Part shown: piece after piece, positions 7,332 through 15,279 of the stretch
How the letters are laid out: every line of letters begins with the position of its first letter
Position numbering within the stretch: the first letter of the stretch is position 1
Source of the DNA: Streptomyces hayashii
Lineage (GTDB): Bacteria > Actinomycetota > Actinomycetes > Streptomycetales > Streptomycetaceae
Assembly: GCF_024539815.1 (NCBI RefSeq)
Contig: NZ_JAHHIU010000157.1
Span: forward strand, 1-32,612
Direction: 5' to 3'
Length of the DNA: 32,612 bases
The notes under the pieces: generated by a model
The model's input: only the letters and a program-made list of their open reading frames with translations
Databases searched by the model: none
Told to the model about the DNA's origin: nothing
Made by a program: the position numbers and the translations under genes

Positions 7332-7835
7332 GTGGCCAGTCGAAGCGCAGAGCACAGGGACTCCCGCGAGTCCAGGAACGGCGGCACCCCTCACCTGGAT
7401 GCCGTGAGCCTCGCCATCATCGAGCAGTTGCAGGAGGACGGCCGACGGCCGTACGCCGCGATCGGCAAGGCCGTGGGTCTGTCCGAGGCGGCCGTGCGCC
7501 AGCGCGTCCAGAAGCTGCTCGACCAGGGCGTGATGCAGATCGTCGCCGTCACGGACCCGCTCACCGTGGGCTTCCGGCGGCAGGCGATGGTCGGGATCAA
7601 CGTCGAGGGGGACGTCGAGTCCATCGCCGACGCGCTGACCGCCATGCCGGAGGTCGAGTACGTGGTGATGACGGCGGGCTCGTTCGACATCCTCGCCGAG
7701 ATCGTCTGCGAGGACGACGACCACCTGCTCGACGTCATCAACAAACGCATGCGCGCCCTGCCCGGCGTGCGCTCCACCGAGAGCTTCGTCTACCTGAAGT
7801 TGAAGAAGCAGACCTACATGTGGGGAACCCGATAA
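7332..7835 (+). CDS. Lrp/AsnC-family transcriptional regulator
   Basis: The protein of about 167 residues has an N-terminal winged helix-turn-helix (LDAVSLAIIEQLQEDGRR, then YAAIGKAVGLSEAAVRQRV) and a C-terminal RAM ligand-binding domain (ending in a strand with STESFVYLKLKK). Such proteins sense amino acids or related effectors and act as octamers. GTG 7332 is taken as start; GTG 7326 and ATG 7296 are in frame and no good ribosome-binding site decides, so the mRNA may be leaderless. It lies between a divergent aldehyde dehydrogenase and a downstream aminotransferase 19 bases away, so it very likely regulates both. Confidence 0.85.
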   Translation: MASRSAEHRDSRESRNGGTPHLDAVSLAIIEQLQEDGRRPYAAIGKAVGLSEAAVRQRVQKLLDQGVMQIVAVTDPLTVGFRRQAMVGINVEGDVESIADALTAMPEVEYVVMTAGSFDILAEIVCEDDDHLLDVINKRMRALPGVRSTESFVYLKLKKQTYMWGTR

Positions 7836-7860
7836 CCGTGAGGACCCGATAACCGTGAGC
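7827..7860 (+). repeat. 17-bp tandem duplication at the regulator/aminotransferase junction
   Basis: Two copies of a 17-base unit (7827-7843 and 7844-7860), identical except for the last base, lie head to tail. The first copy holds the stop codon of the Lrp gene and a GTG; the second holds the GTG used by the aminotransferase. The duplication creates a five-codon ORF (GTG 7838 to TAA 7850-7852) just before the real start. Confidence 0.85.
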
Positions 7861-9219
7861 ACCAAGGACCTCAGCCGCACCGCGTACGACCACCTGTGGA
7901 TGCACTTCACCCGCATGTCCTCGTACGAGAACTCGCCGGTCCCGACGATCGTCCGGGGCGAGGGCACCTACATCTACGACGACAAGGGCAAGCGCTACCT
8001 CGACGGTCTCGCGGGCCTGTTCGTGGTCCAGGCGGGCCACGGGCGCGTGGAACTCGCCGAGGCCGCCTTCAAGCAGGCGCAGGAGCTCGCGTTCTTCCCG
8101 GTCTGGTCCTACGCCCACCCCAAGGCCGTGGAGCTGGCGGAGCGCCTCGCCCACCACGCGCCGGGCGACCTGAACAAGGTCTTCTTCACCACCGGCGGCG
8201 GCGAGGCCGTCGAGACCGCCTGGAAGCTCGCCAAGCAGTACTTCAAGCTGCAGGGCAAGCCGACCAAGTACAAGGTCATCTCCCGCGCGGTCGCGTATCA
8301 CGGCACCCCGCAGGGCGCCCTGTCCATCACCGGCCTGCCGGCCCTGAAGGCCCCCTTCGAGCCGCTCGTCCCGGGCGCGCACAAGGTGCCGAACACCAAC
8401 ATCTACCGCGCCCCGATCTTCGGCGACGACCCCGAGGCCTTCGGGCGCTGGGCCGCCGACCAGATCGAGCAGCAGATCCTCTTCGAGGGCCCGGACACGG
8501 TCGCCGCGGTCTTCCTGGAGCCGGTCCAGAACGCCGGCGGCTGCTTCCCGCCCCCGCCCGGCTACTTCCGGCGGGTGCGCGAGATCTGCGACCAGTACGA
8601 CGTGCTGCTCGTCTCGGACGAGGTCATCTGCGCCTTCGGCCGCCTCGGCACGATGTTCGCCTGCGACAAGTTCGGCTACGTCCCGGACATGATCACCTGC
8701 GCCAAGGGCATGACCTCGGGCTACTCCCCGATCGGCGCCTGCATCATCTCCGACCGCCTGGCGGAGCCGTTCTACAAGGGCGACAACACCTTCCTGCACG
8801 GCTACACCTTCGGCGGTCACCCCGTGTCCGCGGCCGTGGGCCTCGCCAACCTCGACCTGTTCGAGCGCGAGAACCTCAACCAGCACGTGCTCGACAACGA
8901 GGCCGCGTTCCGCTCCACCCTGGAGAAGCTGCACGACCTGCCGATAGTCGGCGACGTCCGCGGCAACGGCTTCTTCTACGGCATCGAGCTGGTCAAGGAC
9001 AAGGCGACGAAGGAGTCCTTCAACGAGGAGGAGACCGAGCGCGTCCTGTACGGCTTCCTCTCCAAGGCCCTGTACGACAACGGCCTGTACTGCCGGGCCG
9101 ACGACCGCGGCGACCCGGTCGTCCAGCTCGCCCCGCCGCTGATCTCCGACCAGGAGACGTTCGACGAGATCGAGCAGATCCTGCGCGCCACGCTGACGGA
9201 GGCGTGGACCAAGCTGTGA
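7855..9219 (+). CDS. Class III PLP-dependent aminotransferase
   Basis: The 454-residue enzyme is full length. PLP is held by Lys284 in MITCAKGMTSGYSP. The upstream VSDEVICAFGRLG carries the Asp that contacts the pyridine nitrogen, and FFTTGGGEAVETAWKLAKQY is the phosphate-binding turn. It belongs to the omega-amino acid/diamine:pyruvate group. With the neighbouring aldehyde dehydrogenase it would deaminate a diamine, GABA or beta-alanine; the exact substrate is not certain. The GTG start at 7855 has GAGGA 10 bases upstream, inside the duplicated segment. It probably shares a transcript with the Lrp regulator. Confidence 0.85.
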   Translation: MSTKDLSRTAYDHLWMHFTRMSSYENSPVPTIVRGEGTYIYDDKGKRYLDGLAGLFVVQAGHGRVELAEAAFKQAQELAFFPVWSYAHPKAVELAERLAHHAPGDLNKVFFTTGGGEAVETAWKLAKQYFKLQGKPTKYKVISRAVAYHGTPQGALSITGLPALKAPFEPLVPGAHKVPNTNIYRAPIFGDDPEAFGRWAADQIEQQILFEGPDTVAAVFLEPVQNAGGCFPPPPGYFRRVREICDQYDVLLVSDEVICAFGRLGTMFACDKFGYVPDMITCAKGMTSGYSPIGACIISDRLAEPFYKGDNTFLHGYTFGGHPVSAAVGLANLDLFERENLNQHVLDNEAAFRSTLEKLHDLPIVGDVRGNGFFYGIELVKDKATKESFNEEETERVLYGFLSKALYDNGLYCRADDRGDPVVQLAPPLISDQETFDEIEQILRATLTEAWTKL

Positions 9220-9227
9220 CGTCAGCC

Positions 9228-9257
9228 TGATCAGCTGATCAACACCGGCCCCGGTGT
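9228..9257 (+). terminator. Palindrome and hairpin after the aminotransferase
   Basis: A perfect 14-base palindrome TGATCAGCTGATCA (9228-9241) is followed directly by a small hairpin ACACCG-GCCC-CGGTGT (9242-9257). Together they could terminate the aminotransferase transcript; the palindrome could also be a protein-binding site. There is no T run. Confidence 0.45.
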
Positions 9258-9413
9258 CGACCGTTCGAGTGAGAAACGGCGGCCCGGGGCCGCGTGCTGT
9301 CCGGATGCCCGCGCTCGCCTCCTTAGCGTGCCAGTGACCGATCGGCCCTGCCTTCGTTCCCCCGCACGGGGGATCGGCACGGGAACCACAGATCTGAACC
9401 GAGGTGTACGCCC

Positions 9414-10157
9414 ATGGAGGCCCCGCCGGACAACGACGTGCTCTGGGCACGCTCCCTGCACTTCTCGCACCCCGACGGCTCCCCCGGGCTGGGCGGGGTC
9501 TCGCTGGGTGTGCGGGAGGGCGAGATCCTGGCCGTCAGCGGACCGCGCGGCAGCGGCAAGACGACCCTGCTGCGCTGCCTGGCGGGCCTGGCGTCCGCCC
9601 AGCGCGGCGAGGTCTGGTTCAACAGCGTGCCCGTGCACACGATGGGTCCGACGGCCCGCGAACGGCTGCGCCGCGACCGCTTCGGCTGGATCGACCCGGC
9701 GCCGCTCCTCGTCCCCGAGCTCAACGTCTGGGAGAACGCGGCCCTCCCCCTGATGCTGCGCGGCACCAGCCGTCGCCGGGCCAAGGCCGCCGCGCTGGAG
9801 TGGCTGGAGCGCCTGGACGTCGGCGACCGGTCCCGCTGCCGTCCGCACGAGCTCACCCAGGCCGAGCGCCAGCGCGTCTGCATCACCCGCGCCCTGGCCC
9901 CGGCCCCCTCGGTCCTGTTCGCTGACGAGCCGACGGCTCCCCTGCACCGGGCGGACCGCGCTCACGTCCTGCGTACCCTGACGACGGCCGCCCGCTCCCA
10001 CGGCATCACGGTGGTCCTGGCCACCCACGACGCGGAGACGGCGGCCCTCGCCGACCGCACGGTGGCGCTGCTGGACGGGCGCCGCGTCAAGACGGTCCAC
10101 CTGCCCCCGGTCACGGAGTCGGAAGGCCGGGGGGCGGCGTGCTCGCTCTCCGTCTGA
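9414..10157 (+). CDS. ABC transporter ATPase with altered motifs
   Basis: The 247-residue nucleotide-binding subunit resembles the MacB/LolD type. Walker A GPRGSGKTT is at 43-51, Walker B VLFADEP at 167-173, and the H-loop His is at 205. Three conserved elements deviate. The ABC signature, normally LSGGQ, reads LTQAE (147-151). The Q-loop region reads GWIDPAP with no Gln. The D-loop after EPT reads APLHRAD instead of GALD. Hydrolysis could be weakened or asymmetric. ATG 9414 follows a leader with a CCCCC-GCAC-GGGGG hairpin at 9359-9372. It overlaps the permease gene by 19 bases, so the two form one transporter. Substrate unknown. Confidence 0.8.
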   Translation: MEAPPDNDVLWARSLHFSHPDGSPGLGGVSLGVREGEILAVSGPRGSGKTTLLRCLAGLASAQRGEVWFNSVPVHTMGPTARERLRRDRFGWIDPAPLLVPELNVWENAALPLMLRGTSRRRAKAAALEWLERLDVGDRSRCRPHELTQAERQRVCITRALAPAPSVLFADEPTAPLHRADRAHVLRTLTTAARSHGITVVLATHDAETAALADRTVALLDGRRVKTVHLPPVTESEGRGAACSLSV

Positions 10158-11551
10158 CCCGCAGCGCGCGTCCCGCCGTCCAGCTGCGCCGCCTGCTGGT
10201 GGCGGCGGCGTCGGCGGGCACCGGCTTCCTCCTGCTCAGCATCCTCGGCCACGCCCTGACCCACCCCGAGGCCCCGGCGGCCTCCGCGATCCGGCTGGCC
10301 TGGTGCGTGGTCCCGCTGGCCGCGACCGTCCACCTCGCGCTGGCGGTGGCCCGCACCGACCCCGGCACCCGGCCCCGCCCCGGGCTGGCGGCGATCGGCC
10401 TGGGCCCGGCCCGGCTGATGGCCGTCTCGGCAATGACGACGGCCCTGTCGACGCTGCTCGGCTCCATGCTGGCGCTGCTGTTCTTCCTCCATCTGCGCGG
10501 CGACCTCACGGGCATGCCCTTCGACGGAGCGGCCAGGGACTTCCTGGCGGCCGGCCGGCCGTTGCCGTGGCCTGCCGCCCTGACCCTGCTGGCCCTCGCG
10601 CCGGTGTCCTCCTCGCTCGCGGTGGTGCTGATGCTGCGCCCCCGGGACGCCCGGGTGGCGGCCCGGACGGCGCCACGGGTGTTCGGCCGGTTCGGGGCGT
10701 ACGCGACGACGGGCCCCGCGGAGACGTTCGGCGCGTACGGCAGATTCGGCAGCCGAGCCGTCCGCCCCCTCGCCGGCCGGACCACCGGCACCGCCCCGGC
10801 GCCGTCCGCCGAGGAGGACGGCCCGCCCTCTCCCGCGAACGGCGCGCTCCCCGCCCCGGCGGACGCCGCCCCCGGCGAGACGGTCCCGAGCGCCGTGAAC
10901 GGTTCCGCGCACCAGGACGTCCCAGCGGCTCGGGACATCCCGGCCCCCGACCCCACCGCCCTTCCCTGGGGCACGGCGCTGCTGGCCGTCGGTCTGGCCG
11001 TGGAGGCGTACGCCGACCGCGGCCCCGACGTCGGCGGGCTCCCCCTCCCCGGGGGCCTGCCCGCCGGCCCCGCCGCCGTCCTGGTGGGCTGGACGCTCAC
11101 CGCCGTGGGCCTCGCGCTCGCCGGCCCCGGCCTGACCCACCTGTGCGGCCGTCTGCTGCAGGCGGCCCGTCCCGGCGCCCTGCGGCTCCTCGCGGGCCGC
11201 GGACTGATGCAGGAGGCATCCCGCATCGGCCGTCCGCTGGGCGTGGTCTGCGCGGTGGCCTCCGGCGCGTTCACCATGGCCCGGCTGTACGACCCGGCCG
11301 ACCCCTCCTTCGGCCCGCTCACCACCCTCGGCGCGCTGGTCGTGGCCGGCTGCACCCTCGCCACGCTGCTGACCGCGGCCGTGGAGGCCAGGCAGTCCCG
11401 CGCCGACACCACGGCCGCCCTTCTGCGCCTGGGCGCGCCGGCCAAGACGCTCCGCAGCGCCGCCGCTCTGCGCACCGGCGCCCTGCTGACGCTCTTCGTC
11501 CCGCTCACCCTGGTCGTGGCCGAACTGGCGGCCCTCCCGCTGATGCGCTGA
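10139..11551 (+). CDS. ABC transporter permease
   Basis: The 470-residue membrane protein has about eight or nine hydrophobic segments. Four lie in the first 170 residues, followed by a long Ala/Pro/Gly-rich hydrophilic insert (about 175-280), then the remaining segments to the C-terminus. It has no binding-protein-type EAA loop, and the shape suits an FtsX/MacB-like exporter permease with a linker. The GTG start at 10139 lies inside the end of the ATPase gene, so translation is coupled. No solute-binding protein is nearby, which favours export or a regulatory role. Transport substrate cannot be told from the sequence. Confidence 0.7.
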   Translation: MLALRLTRSARPAVQLRRLLVAAASAGTGFLLLSILGHALTHPEAPAASAIRLAWCVVPLAATVHLALAVARTDPGTRPRPGLAAIGLGPARLMAVSAMTTALSTLLGSMLALLFFLHLRGDLTGMPFDGAARDFLAAGRPLPWPAALTLLALAPVSSSLAVVLMLRPRDARVAARTAPRVFGRFGAYATTGPAETFGAYGRFGSRAVRPLAGRTTGTAPAPSAEEDGPPSPANGALPAPADAAPGETVPSAVNGSAHQDVPAARDIPAPDPTALPWGTALLAVGLAVEAYADRGPDVGGLPLPGGLPAGPAAVLVGWTLTAVGLALAGPGLTHLCGRLLQAARPGALRLLAGRGLMQEASRIGRPLGVVCAVASGAFTMARLYDPADPSFGPLTTLGALVVAGCTLATLLTAAVEARQSRADTTAALLRLGAPAKTLRSAAALRTGALLTLFVPLTLVVAELAALPLMR

Positions 11552-11712
11552 AGCGCTCCCGCACCGCGCGGAAGGGACCTGCGCGGAAGAGAGCGGCGCG
11601 GAGAAGAACCACGCAGAAAAAAATCTTCCCCGTGCCGATGAGTTCCGGGCGGCGCCCCCGTCTACCCCATCGACAACGCACACAGCAGCAACGATCCTCC
11701 GGGAGAGACCAG

Positions 11713-12132
11713 ATGAGCGCCTCGGCCTACCAGCAGATGATCTTCGTGAACCTGCCCGTGAACGACCTCGACGCCTCGAAGAAGTTCTTCACGGAGCTCG
11801 GCTACTCGATCAACCCGCAGTTCAGCGACGACAACGCCGCCTCCGTGGTGATCAGCGACACGATCGTCGCGATGCTGCTGACCAAGCCGTTCTACTCGAC
11901 CTTCACCAAGAAGGAGATCGCGGACGCCACGGCCACCAGCGAGGTGCTGATCGCGCTGAGCGCGCAGAGCCGCGAGAAGGTCGACGAGCTGGTCGACAGG
12001 GCGCTCGCGCTGGGCGGTTCGCCGAGCGGCGAGACCCAGGACCACGGCTTCATGTACGGCCGCTCCTTCGACGACCTCGACGGCCACACCTGGGAAATCG
12101 TCTGGATGGACCCGTCGGCCGTCCAGGGCTGA
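11713..12132 (+). CDS. VOC (glyoxalase/bleomycin-resistance fold) protein
   Basis: The 139-residue single-domain protein has the paired beta-alpha-beta-beta-beta units of the vicinal oxygen chelate superfamily. It opens with MIFVNLPVNDLDASKKFFTELGY and ends with DDLDGHTWEIVWMDP, the usual C-terminal metal-ligand strand (Glu in WEIVW). Members include glyoxalases, dioxygenases and drug-binding proteins; the substrate is not evident. ATG 11713 follows GGGAGAG. The 161-base gap before it contains an A-rich run and no clear terminator for the permease gene. Confidence 0.8.
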   Translation: MSASAYQQMIFVNLPVNDLDASKKFFTELGYSINPQFSDDNAASVVISDTIVAMLLTKPFYSTFTKKEIADATATSEVLIALSAQSREKVDELVDRALALGGSPSGETQDHGFMYGRSFDDLDGHTWEIVWMDPSAVQG

Positions 12133-12158
12133 CCGGAGCCGACCGGCACCGGGGCCGC

Positions 12159-12203
12159 ATCGGGGCCGGAGGCGGAGACCCGGAATCCGGGGACGGCCCC
12201 GAT
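12159..12203 (+). terminator. Long-loop hairpin after the VOC gene
   Basis: Nine-base arms (12159-12167 and 12195-12203) pair perfectly across a 27-base loop, 26 bases past the VOC stop. This is weaker than the other terminators in the window because of the large loop. Confidence 0.35.
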
Positions 12204-12221
12204 CGCCGGCGCGGCAGTGCC

Positions 12222-12227
12222 TAGCAT
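12222..12227 (+). promoter_or_regulatory. -10 box for a leaderless LOG-family mRNA
   Basis: TAGCAT ends 6 bases before the GTG at 12234, the spacing expected when transcription starts on the first base of the start codon. No ribosome-binding site is present. The -35 is not recognisable. Confidence 0.5.
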
Positions 12228-12233
12228 GGGCGG

Positions 12234-13361
12234 GTGCATCCGACGACACCCGCCCAGCCGTTCGACGGTTCCCACGACCGTGAGATCGAGTCCCTCCCCG
12301 AGTTCGACGAGGTGGTCGCGGCTCACGGCACGCTCTCCCACTTCCGCGTCCAGTCCGTCGACCTGACGGGCCGTACGGACGCCCTCCTCTCCCTCGACAC
12401 CTCGGGCGCCGTCTTCCTCGGCTGCCCGATGGACCCGGCGGCCGCCGCCCGCGCGCGTGCCTGCGGCGCCCTGGTCTTCCCGCCGGTGCCCGGTCTGTCC
12501 TTCGACCCGTACCGCGGTTACGTCTACTCCCCCGACGAGTTGTTCGCCTCCCTCGACGAGGGGTACGAGGCGACCCCGGACGCCCGGACGTACGCCTGGT
12601 TCCAGCGCACGAAGTCGGACGGCGACATCTTCGGCTCGATGCTCCGCTCGATCCACGACGACGCCGTCTCGGACGCCCTGGACGAACTGCTCGTCGGCGC
12701 GCGCGTGGTGGGCGTGATGGGCGGTCACGCGATGGCGCGCGGCACCGAGGAGTACGCCGGTGCGGCCCGGCTCGGCCGTGAACTGGCCCGCGCCGGACTG
12801 ACGGTGGCCACGGGCGGCGGACCGGGTGCCATGGAGGCGGCCAACCTCGGCGCGTACGCGGCGCCCTTCGACGCGGGCATGCTCACCGAGGCCCTGCGGA
12901 TCCTCGCCAAGGCGCCCGGGTTCACGCCCTCGGTCACCGAATGGGCGCGAGCGGCCTTCGAGGTCCGCGCGAACTGGCCCGGCGGCGGGCCCTCGGTCGC
13001 CGTCCCCACCTGGTTCTACGGTCATGAGCCGCCGAACCCGTTCGCCGCGCACATCGCCAAGTACTTCTCCAACGCCACGCGCGAGGACGGCCTGTTGGCC
13101 CGCTGCACCGCGGGCGTGGTGTTCCTGCCGGGGGCGGCGGGGACCGTCCAGGAGATCTTCGACAACGCGACGCCCAACTACTACGAGTCGCGGGGCGAGC
13201 CGACGCCGATGGTGCTGGTGGACCGTGCGCACTGGACGGAACGCCTGCCGGCCTGGCCGCTCCTGCGGTCCCTCGCCCGGGAGCGGTCGATGGAGTCCCG
13301 TATCACTCTGGTCGACCGGATCGAGGAGGCGCCGGAAGCCCTGAAACGTCTCGGTGGTTAA
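12234..13361 (+). CDS. LOG-family protein with N-terminal extension
   Basis: The 375-residue protein has a Rossmann-like LOG/SLOG domain in its second half: VMGGHAMARGT (162-171), the nucleotide-binding turn TGGGPGAMEAANLG (193-206) and the catalytic-type loop PGAAGTVQE (299-307). LOG enzymes release cytokinin bases from nucleotides by phosphoribohydrolysis, and many bacterial members have been misnamed lysine decarboxylases. The motif here is PGAAGT rather than PGGxGT. The first 150 residues form an extra domain, making it longer than simple LOG proteins (about 180-250). The GTG at 12234 lacks a ribosome-binding site and looks leaderless. The role in this host is unknown. Confidence 0.75.
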   Translation: MHPTTPAQPFDGSHDREIESLPEFDEVVAAHGTLSHFRVQSVDLTGRTDALLSLDTSGAVFLGCPMDPAAAARARACGALVFPPVPGLSFDPYRGYVYSPDELFASLDEGYEATPDARTYAWFQRTKSDGDIFGSMLRSIHDDAVSDALDELLVGARVVGVMGGHAMARGTEEYAGAARLGRELARAGLTVATGGGPGAMEAANLGAYAAPFDAGMLTEALRILAKAPGFTPSVTEWARAAFEVRANWPGGGPSVAVPTWFYGHEPPNPFAAHIAKYFSNATREDGLLARCTAGVVFLPGAAGTVQEIFDNATPNYYESRGEPTPMVLVDRAHWTERLPAWPLLRSLARERSMESRITLVDRIEEAPEALKRLGG

Positions 13362-13399
13362 TAAGCGGGCAAAGCCAACCGCTCAGAGGGGTCGCTACA

Positions 13400-13427
13400 T
13401 TGACACTGCTTATGAAACGCTTATAGA
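13400..13427 (+). promoter_or_regulatory. Strong sigma-HrdB-type promoter
   Basis: TTGACA (13400-13405) and TATAGA (13422-13427) are separated by 16 bases. This is close to consensus and gives a leader of about 90 bases before the LAETG surface-protein gene. It is the best promoter in the window. Confidence 0.8.
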
Positions 13428-13524
13428 CCTGTGAGCCTGCTGGGGATGGTGACGCACTCGGCTCACCCGGGGGCGCCATCTCCCCCTCCACCCCCCGCAG
13501 TTGCGCTTCCCGTAAAGGACAAAC

Positions 13525-14259
13525 GTGTCCCTTTCCCGCCGTACCGCCGCCCGTTCGGTGCGCATGCTCGGAGTCACCGCCGCCTCCGCCGCCCTTGCGC
13601 TCAGCGCCGCCGGCACCGCGCTGGCCTGCGACATCACCGAGTTCTCGGCCGCTGCCGCCTGTGACGGCGCCAAGGGCGTCATCACCGTCACCGACAAGGA
13701 CGCCACCCGCGTTCCGGCCGTCATCACCGTCTTCCTCGAAAACAACGGCGCCGACCTCCGCCAGGTCGGCACGGAGCTGACGGTCACCGGCTCGAAGAAG
13801 GGCGCCACCGTGTCCTTCGCCGAGGACTGGGAGCCGAACGCCGAGTACCGGGTCCACGTCGTGGCCGTCAAGGGCAAGAAGACGTTCGTCGACGCCGACA
13901 TCACCCCGAACGTGACCACGCCGTCCAAGGCCTGCAAGGCCGACGACACGTCGACGCCGACCACCACCCCGTCGTCGACGCCGTCCTCGACGCCGTCCTC
14001 GTCGTCCTCGCAGACCGCTTCGCCGCCGGCCGGGACGCCCACCCCGTCGCCTGCGCCGTCCGACTCGGCGGGCGACAGCGCCGCGCCCCCGGCCCCCGCG
14101 AGCAACGCCCCGTCGCCCGCGGCCCAGGAGTCCAACCTCGCCGAGACCGGCGCCAACTCCAACACCGGTCTGATCGTCGGCATCGCGGCCGCCTTGGTCG
14201 TCGTCGGCGGCGGCGCGGTGTTCTTCGGGATGCGCCGCCGTGGGGCCAGCCACCGCTGA
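13525..14259 (+). CDS. LAETG-anchored cell-wall surface protein
   Basis: The 244-residue precursor has a signal peptide (1-34, basic start, cleavage near GTALA), a compact folded domain (about 35-135) bearing three Cys (two near the start, one in SKACKAD), and a Thr/Ser/Pro-rich stalk (about 140-200). The sorting signal LAETG is at 205-209, followed by a hydrophobic helix and the RRR tail. LAXTG is the motif used by class E sortases in Streptomyces, so this protein should be linked to peptidoglycan by a sortase encoded elsewhere rather than the class F enzyme in this window. GTG 13525 lies 6 bases after AAAGGA. The ligand or role is unknown. Confidence 0.85.
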   Translation: MSLSRRTAARSVRMLGVTAASAALALSAAGTALACDITEFSAAAACDGAKGVITVTDKDATRVPAVITVFLENNGADLRQVGTELTVTGSKKGATVSFAEDWEPNAEYRVHVVAVKGKKTFVDADITPNVTTPSKACKADDTSTPTTTPSSTPSSTPSSSSSQTASPPAGTPTPSPAPSDSAGDSAAPPAPASNAPSPAAQESNLAETGANSNTGLIVGIAAALVVVGGGAVFFGMRRRGASHR

Positions 14260-14285
14260 CCGGCACGGTCGCCGCCACGAAGCGA

Positions 14286-14328
14286 GCGCGGGCGGTCCGC
14301 CCCCGATCCGGGGGCGGACCGCCCGCGC
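14286..14328. terminator. Strong bidirectional terminator
   Basis: A perfect 19-bp stem with a 5-base loop (arms 14286-14304 and 14310-14328) lies between the convergent ends of the LAETG protein and DinB-like genes, so it can serve both. Confidence 0.9.
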
Positions 14329-14396
14329 GTCCGTCCGGCCGGGGCCGCCCGCCGGTCCGCCCGCGGCCCTGTCCGCCGGCCCGCGAGCCGACGGGC

Positions 14397-15254
14397 TCAG
14401 CCGAACTTCGCGTTCGCCAGCCAGAGCTCCAGCACCTCGCGCTCGCCGAGCACCTCCAGCCCGGGACCGTCCAGCGGCAGCCGGCCGTAGAACGCGAGCA
14501 GCACGGACGTGAGCGGGCCGCGCAGGGCGACCGTCGTCTCCTCGTGGCCCGCACGCCAGACGACGCCCCGCTCGGTGAGTTCGACCACCCTCCCCCACGT
14601 CCCGGCCGGGGGGACCGCCGTCCCGCCCGGAAGGACCGCCGCCCCTCCTCGTCCGGCGCCCGGCTCGGCAGGCGCGTCCGTGGCGTGCAGCTGGATGGTG
14701 CGACCCGCGACGAGCAGTTCCCCGGACGTCGCGTGCGGCTCGTTGATCTGCATCCACCGCACGAGTTCCAGCCACTCGTCCACGGCGTCGGCGGCCACGT
14801 CCGCAGCCACCTCGTAGGGCAGTCCGGCGGCGAGTGCGGCGTCGGCGCGGTGCACGGTGATCTCATGGGTCATCCGGCGCGCCCAGAAGCCGCTGTCGGG
14901 CACTCCGGCCCAGCTCCACACCTTCGTGTCCGGCCCGGCCCCGCGCAGCGCGCCGACGACCAGTTCGCCGCTCTCCGCGAGCCAGGCGTCGAGCGCGGCC
15001 GCGTCGCCCACGCCGTCGGGTCCGCCGAGCAGCTCGATCCGCTCGTCCGGGATGTTCTCCTGCGCCCGCGTCCGCACCAGCGCGTCCACCCAGCGCAGGG
15101 CGCCGCCCATGTGCCGCACGAGCTGCTCCAGCGACCAGTCGGGGCAGGTCGGCACGGTCGCCGCCAGATCCGCCCCGGAGGTCACCACCGCCCTCAACTC
15201 ACCGACTTGATGGAAGATTTCGTCACAATACCGGTCATGCGGGAGAGCAGTCAT
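14397..15254 (-). CDS. DinB/maleylpyruvate-isomerase-like protein
   Basis: The 285-residue protein has the N-terminal four-helix DinB-like metal-binding domain of the mycothiol-dependent maleylpyruvate isomerase family. It starts CDEIFHQVGELRAVV, then TCPDWSLEQLVRHMGG (metal-ligand His), and later RRMTHEITVHRADA (further His). A smaller C-terminal domain (about 185-285) carries an Ala/Gly/Pro insert. Such proteins use mycothiol, the actinomycete thiol, in isomerisation or transfer reactions; no substrate can be assigned. The ATG at 15254 has no ribosome-binding site, but TAGGCT (15262-15267 on the minus strand) lies 7 bases upstream, so the mRNA is probably leaderless. Confidence 0.75.
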   Translation of the reverse strand: MTALPHDRYCDEIFHQVGELRAVVTSGADLAATVPTCPDWSLEQLVRHMGGALRWVDALVRTRAQENIPDERIELLGGPDGVGDAAALDAWLAESGELVVGALRGAGPDTKVWSWAGVPDSGFWARRMTHEITVHRADAALAAGLPYEVAADVAADAVDEWLELVRWMQINEPHATSGELLVAGRTIQLHATDAPAEPGAGRGGAAVLPGGTAVPPAGTWGRVVELTERGVVWRAGHEETTVALRGPLTSVLLAFYGRLPLDGPGLEVLGEREVLELWLANAKFG

Positions 15255-15261
15255 ACCGAGC

Positions 15262-15267
15262 AGCCTA
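15262..15267 (-). promoter_or_regulatory. -10 box for leaderless DinB-like gene
   Basis: TAGGCT on the minus strand, 7 bases before the ATG at 15254. It lies in the short gap after the thiQ stop. Confidence 0.5.
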
Positions 15268-15279
15268 GGGTCCGGCCGA

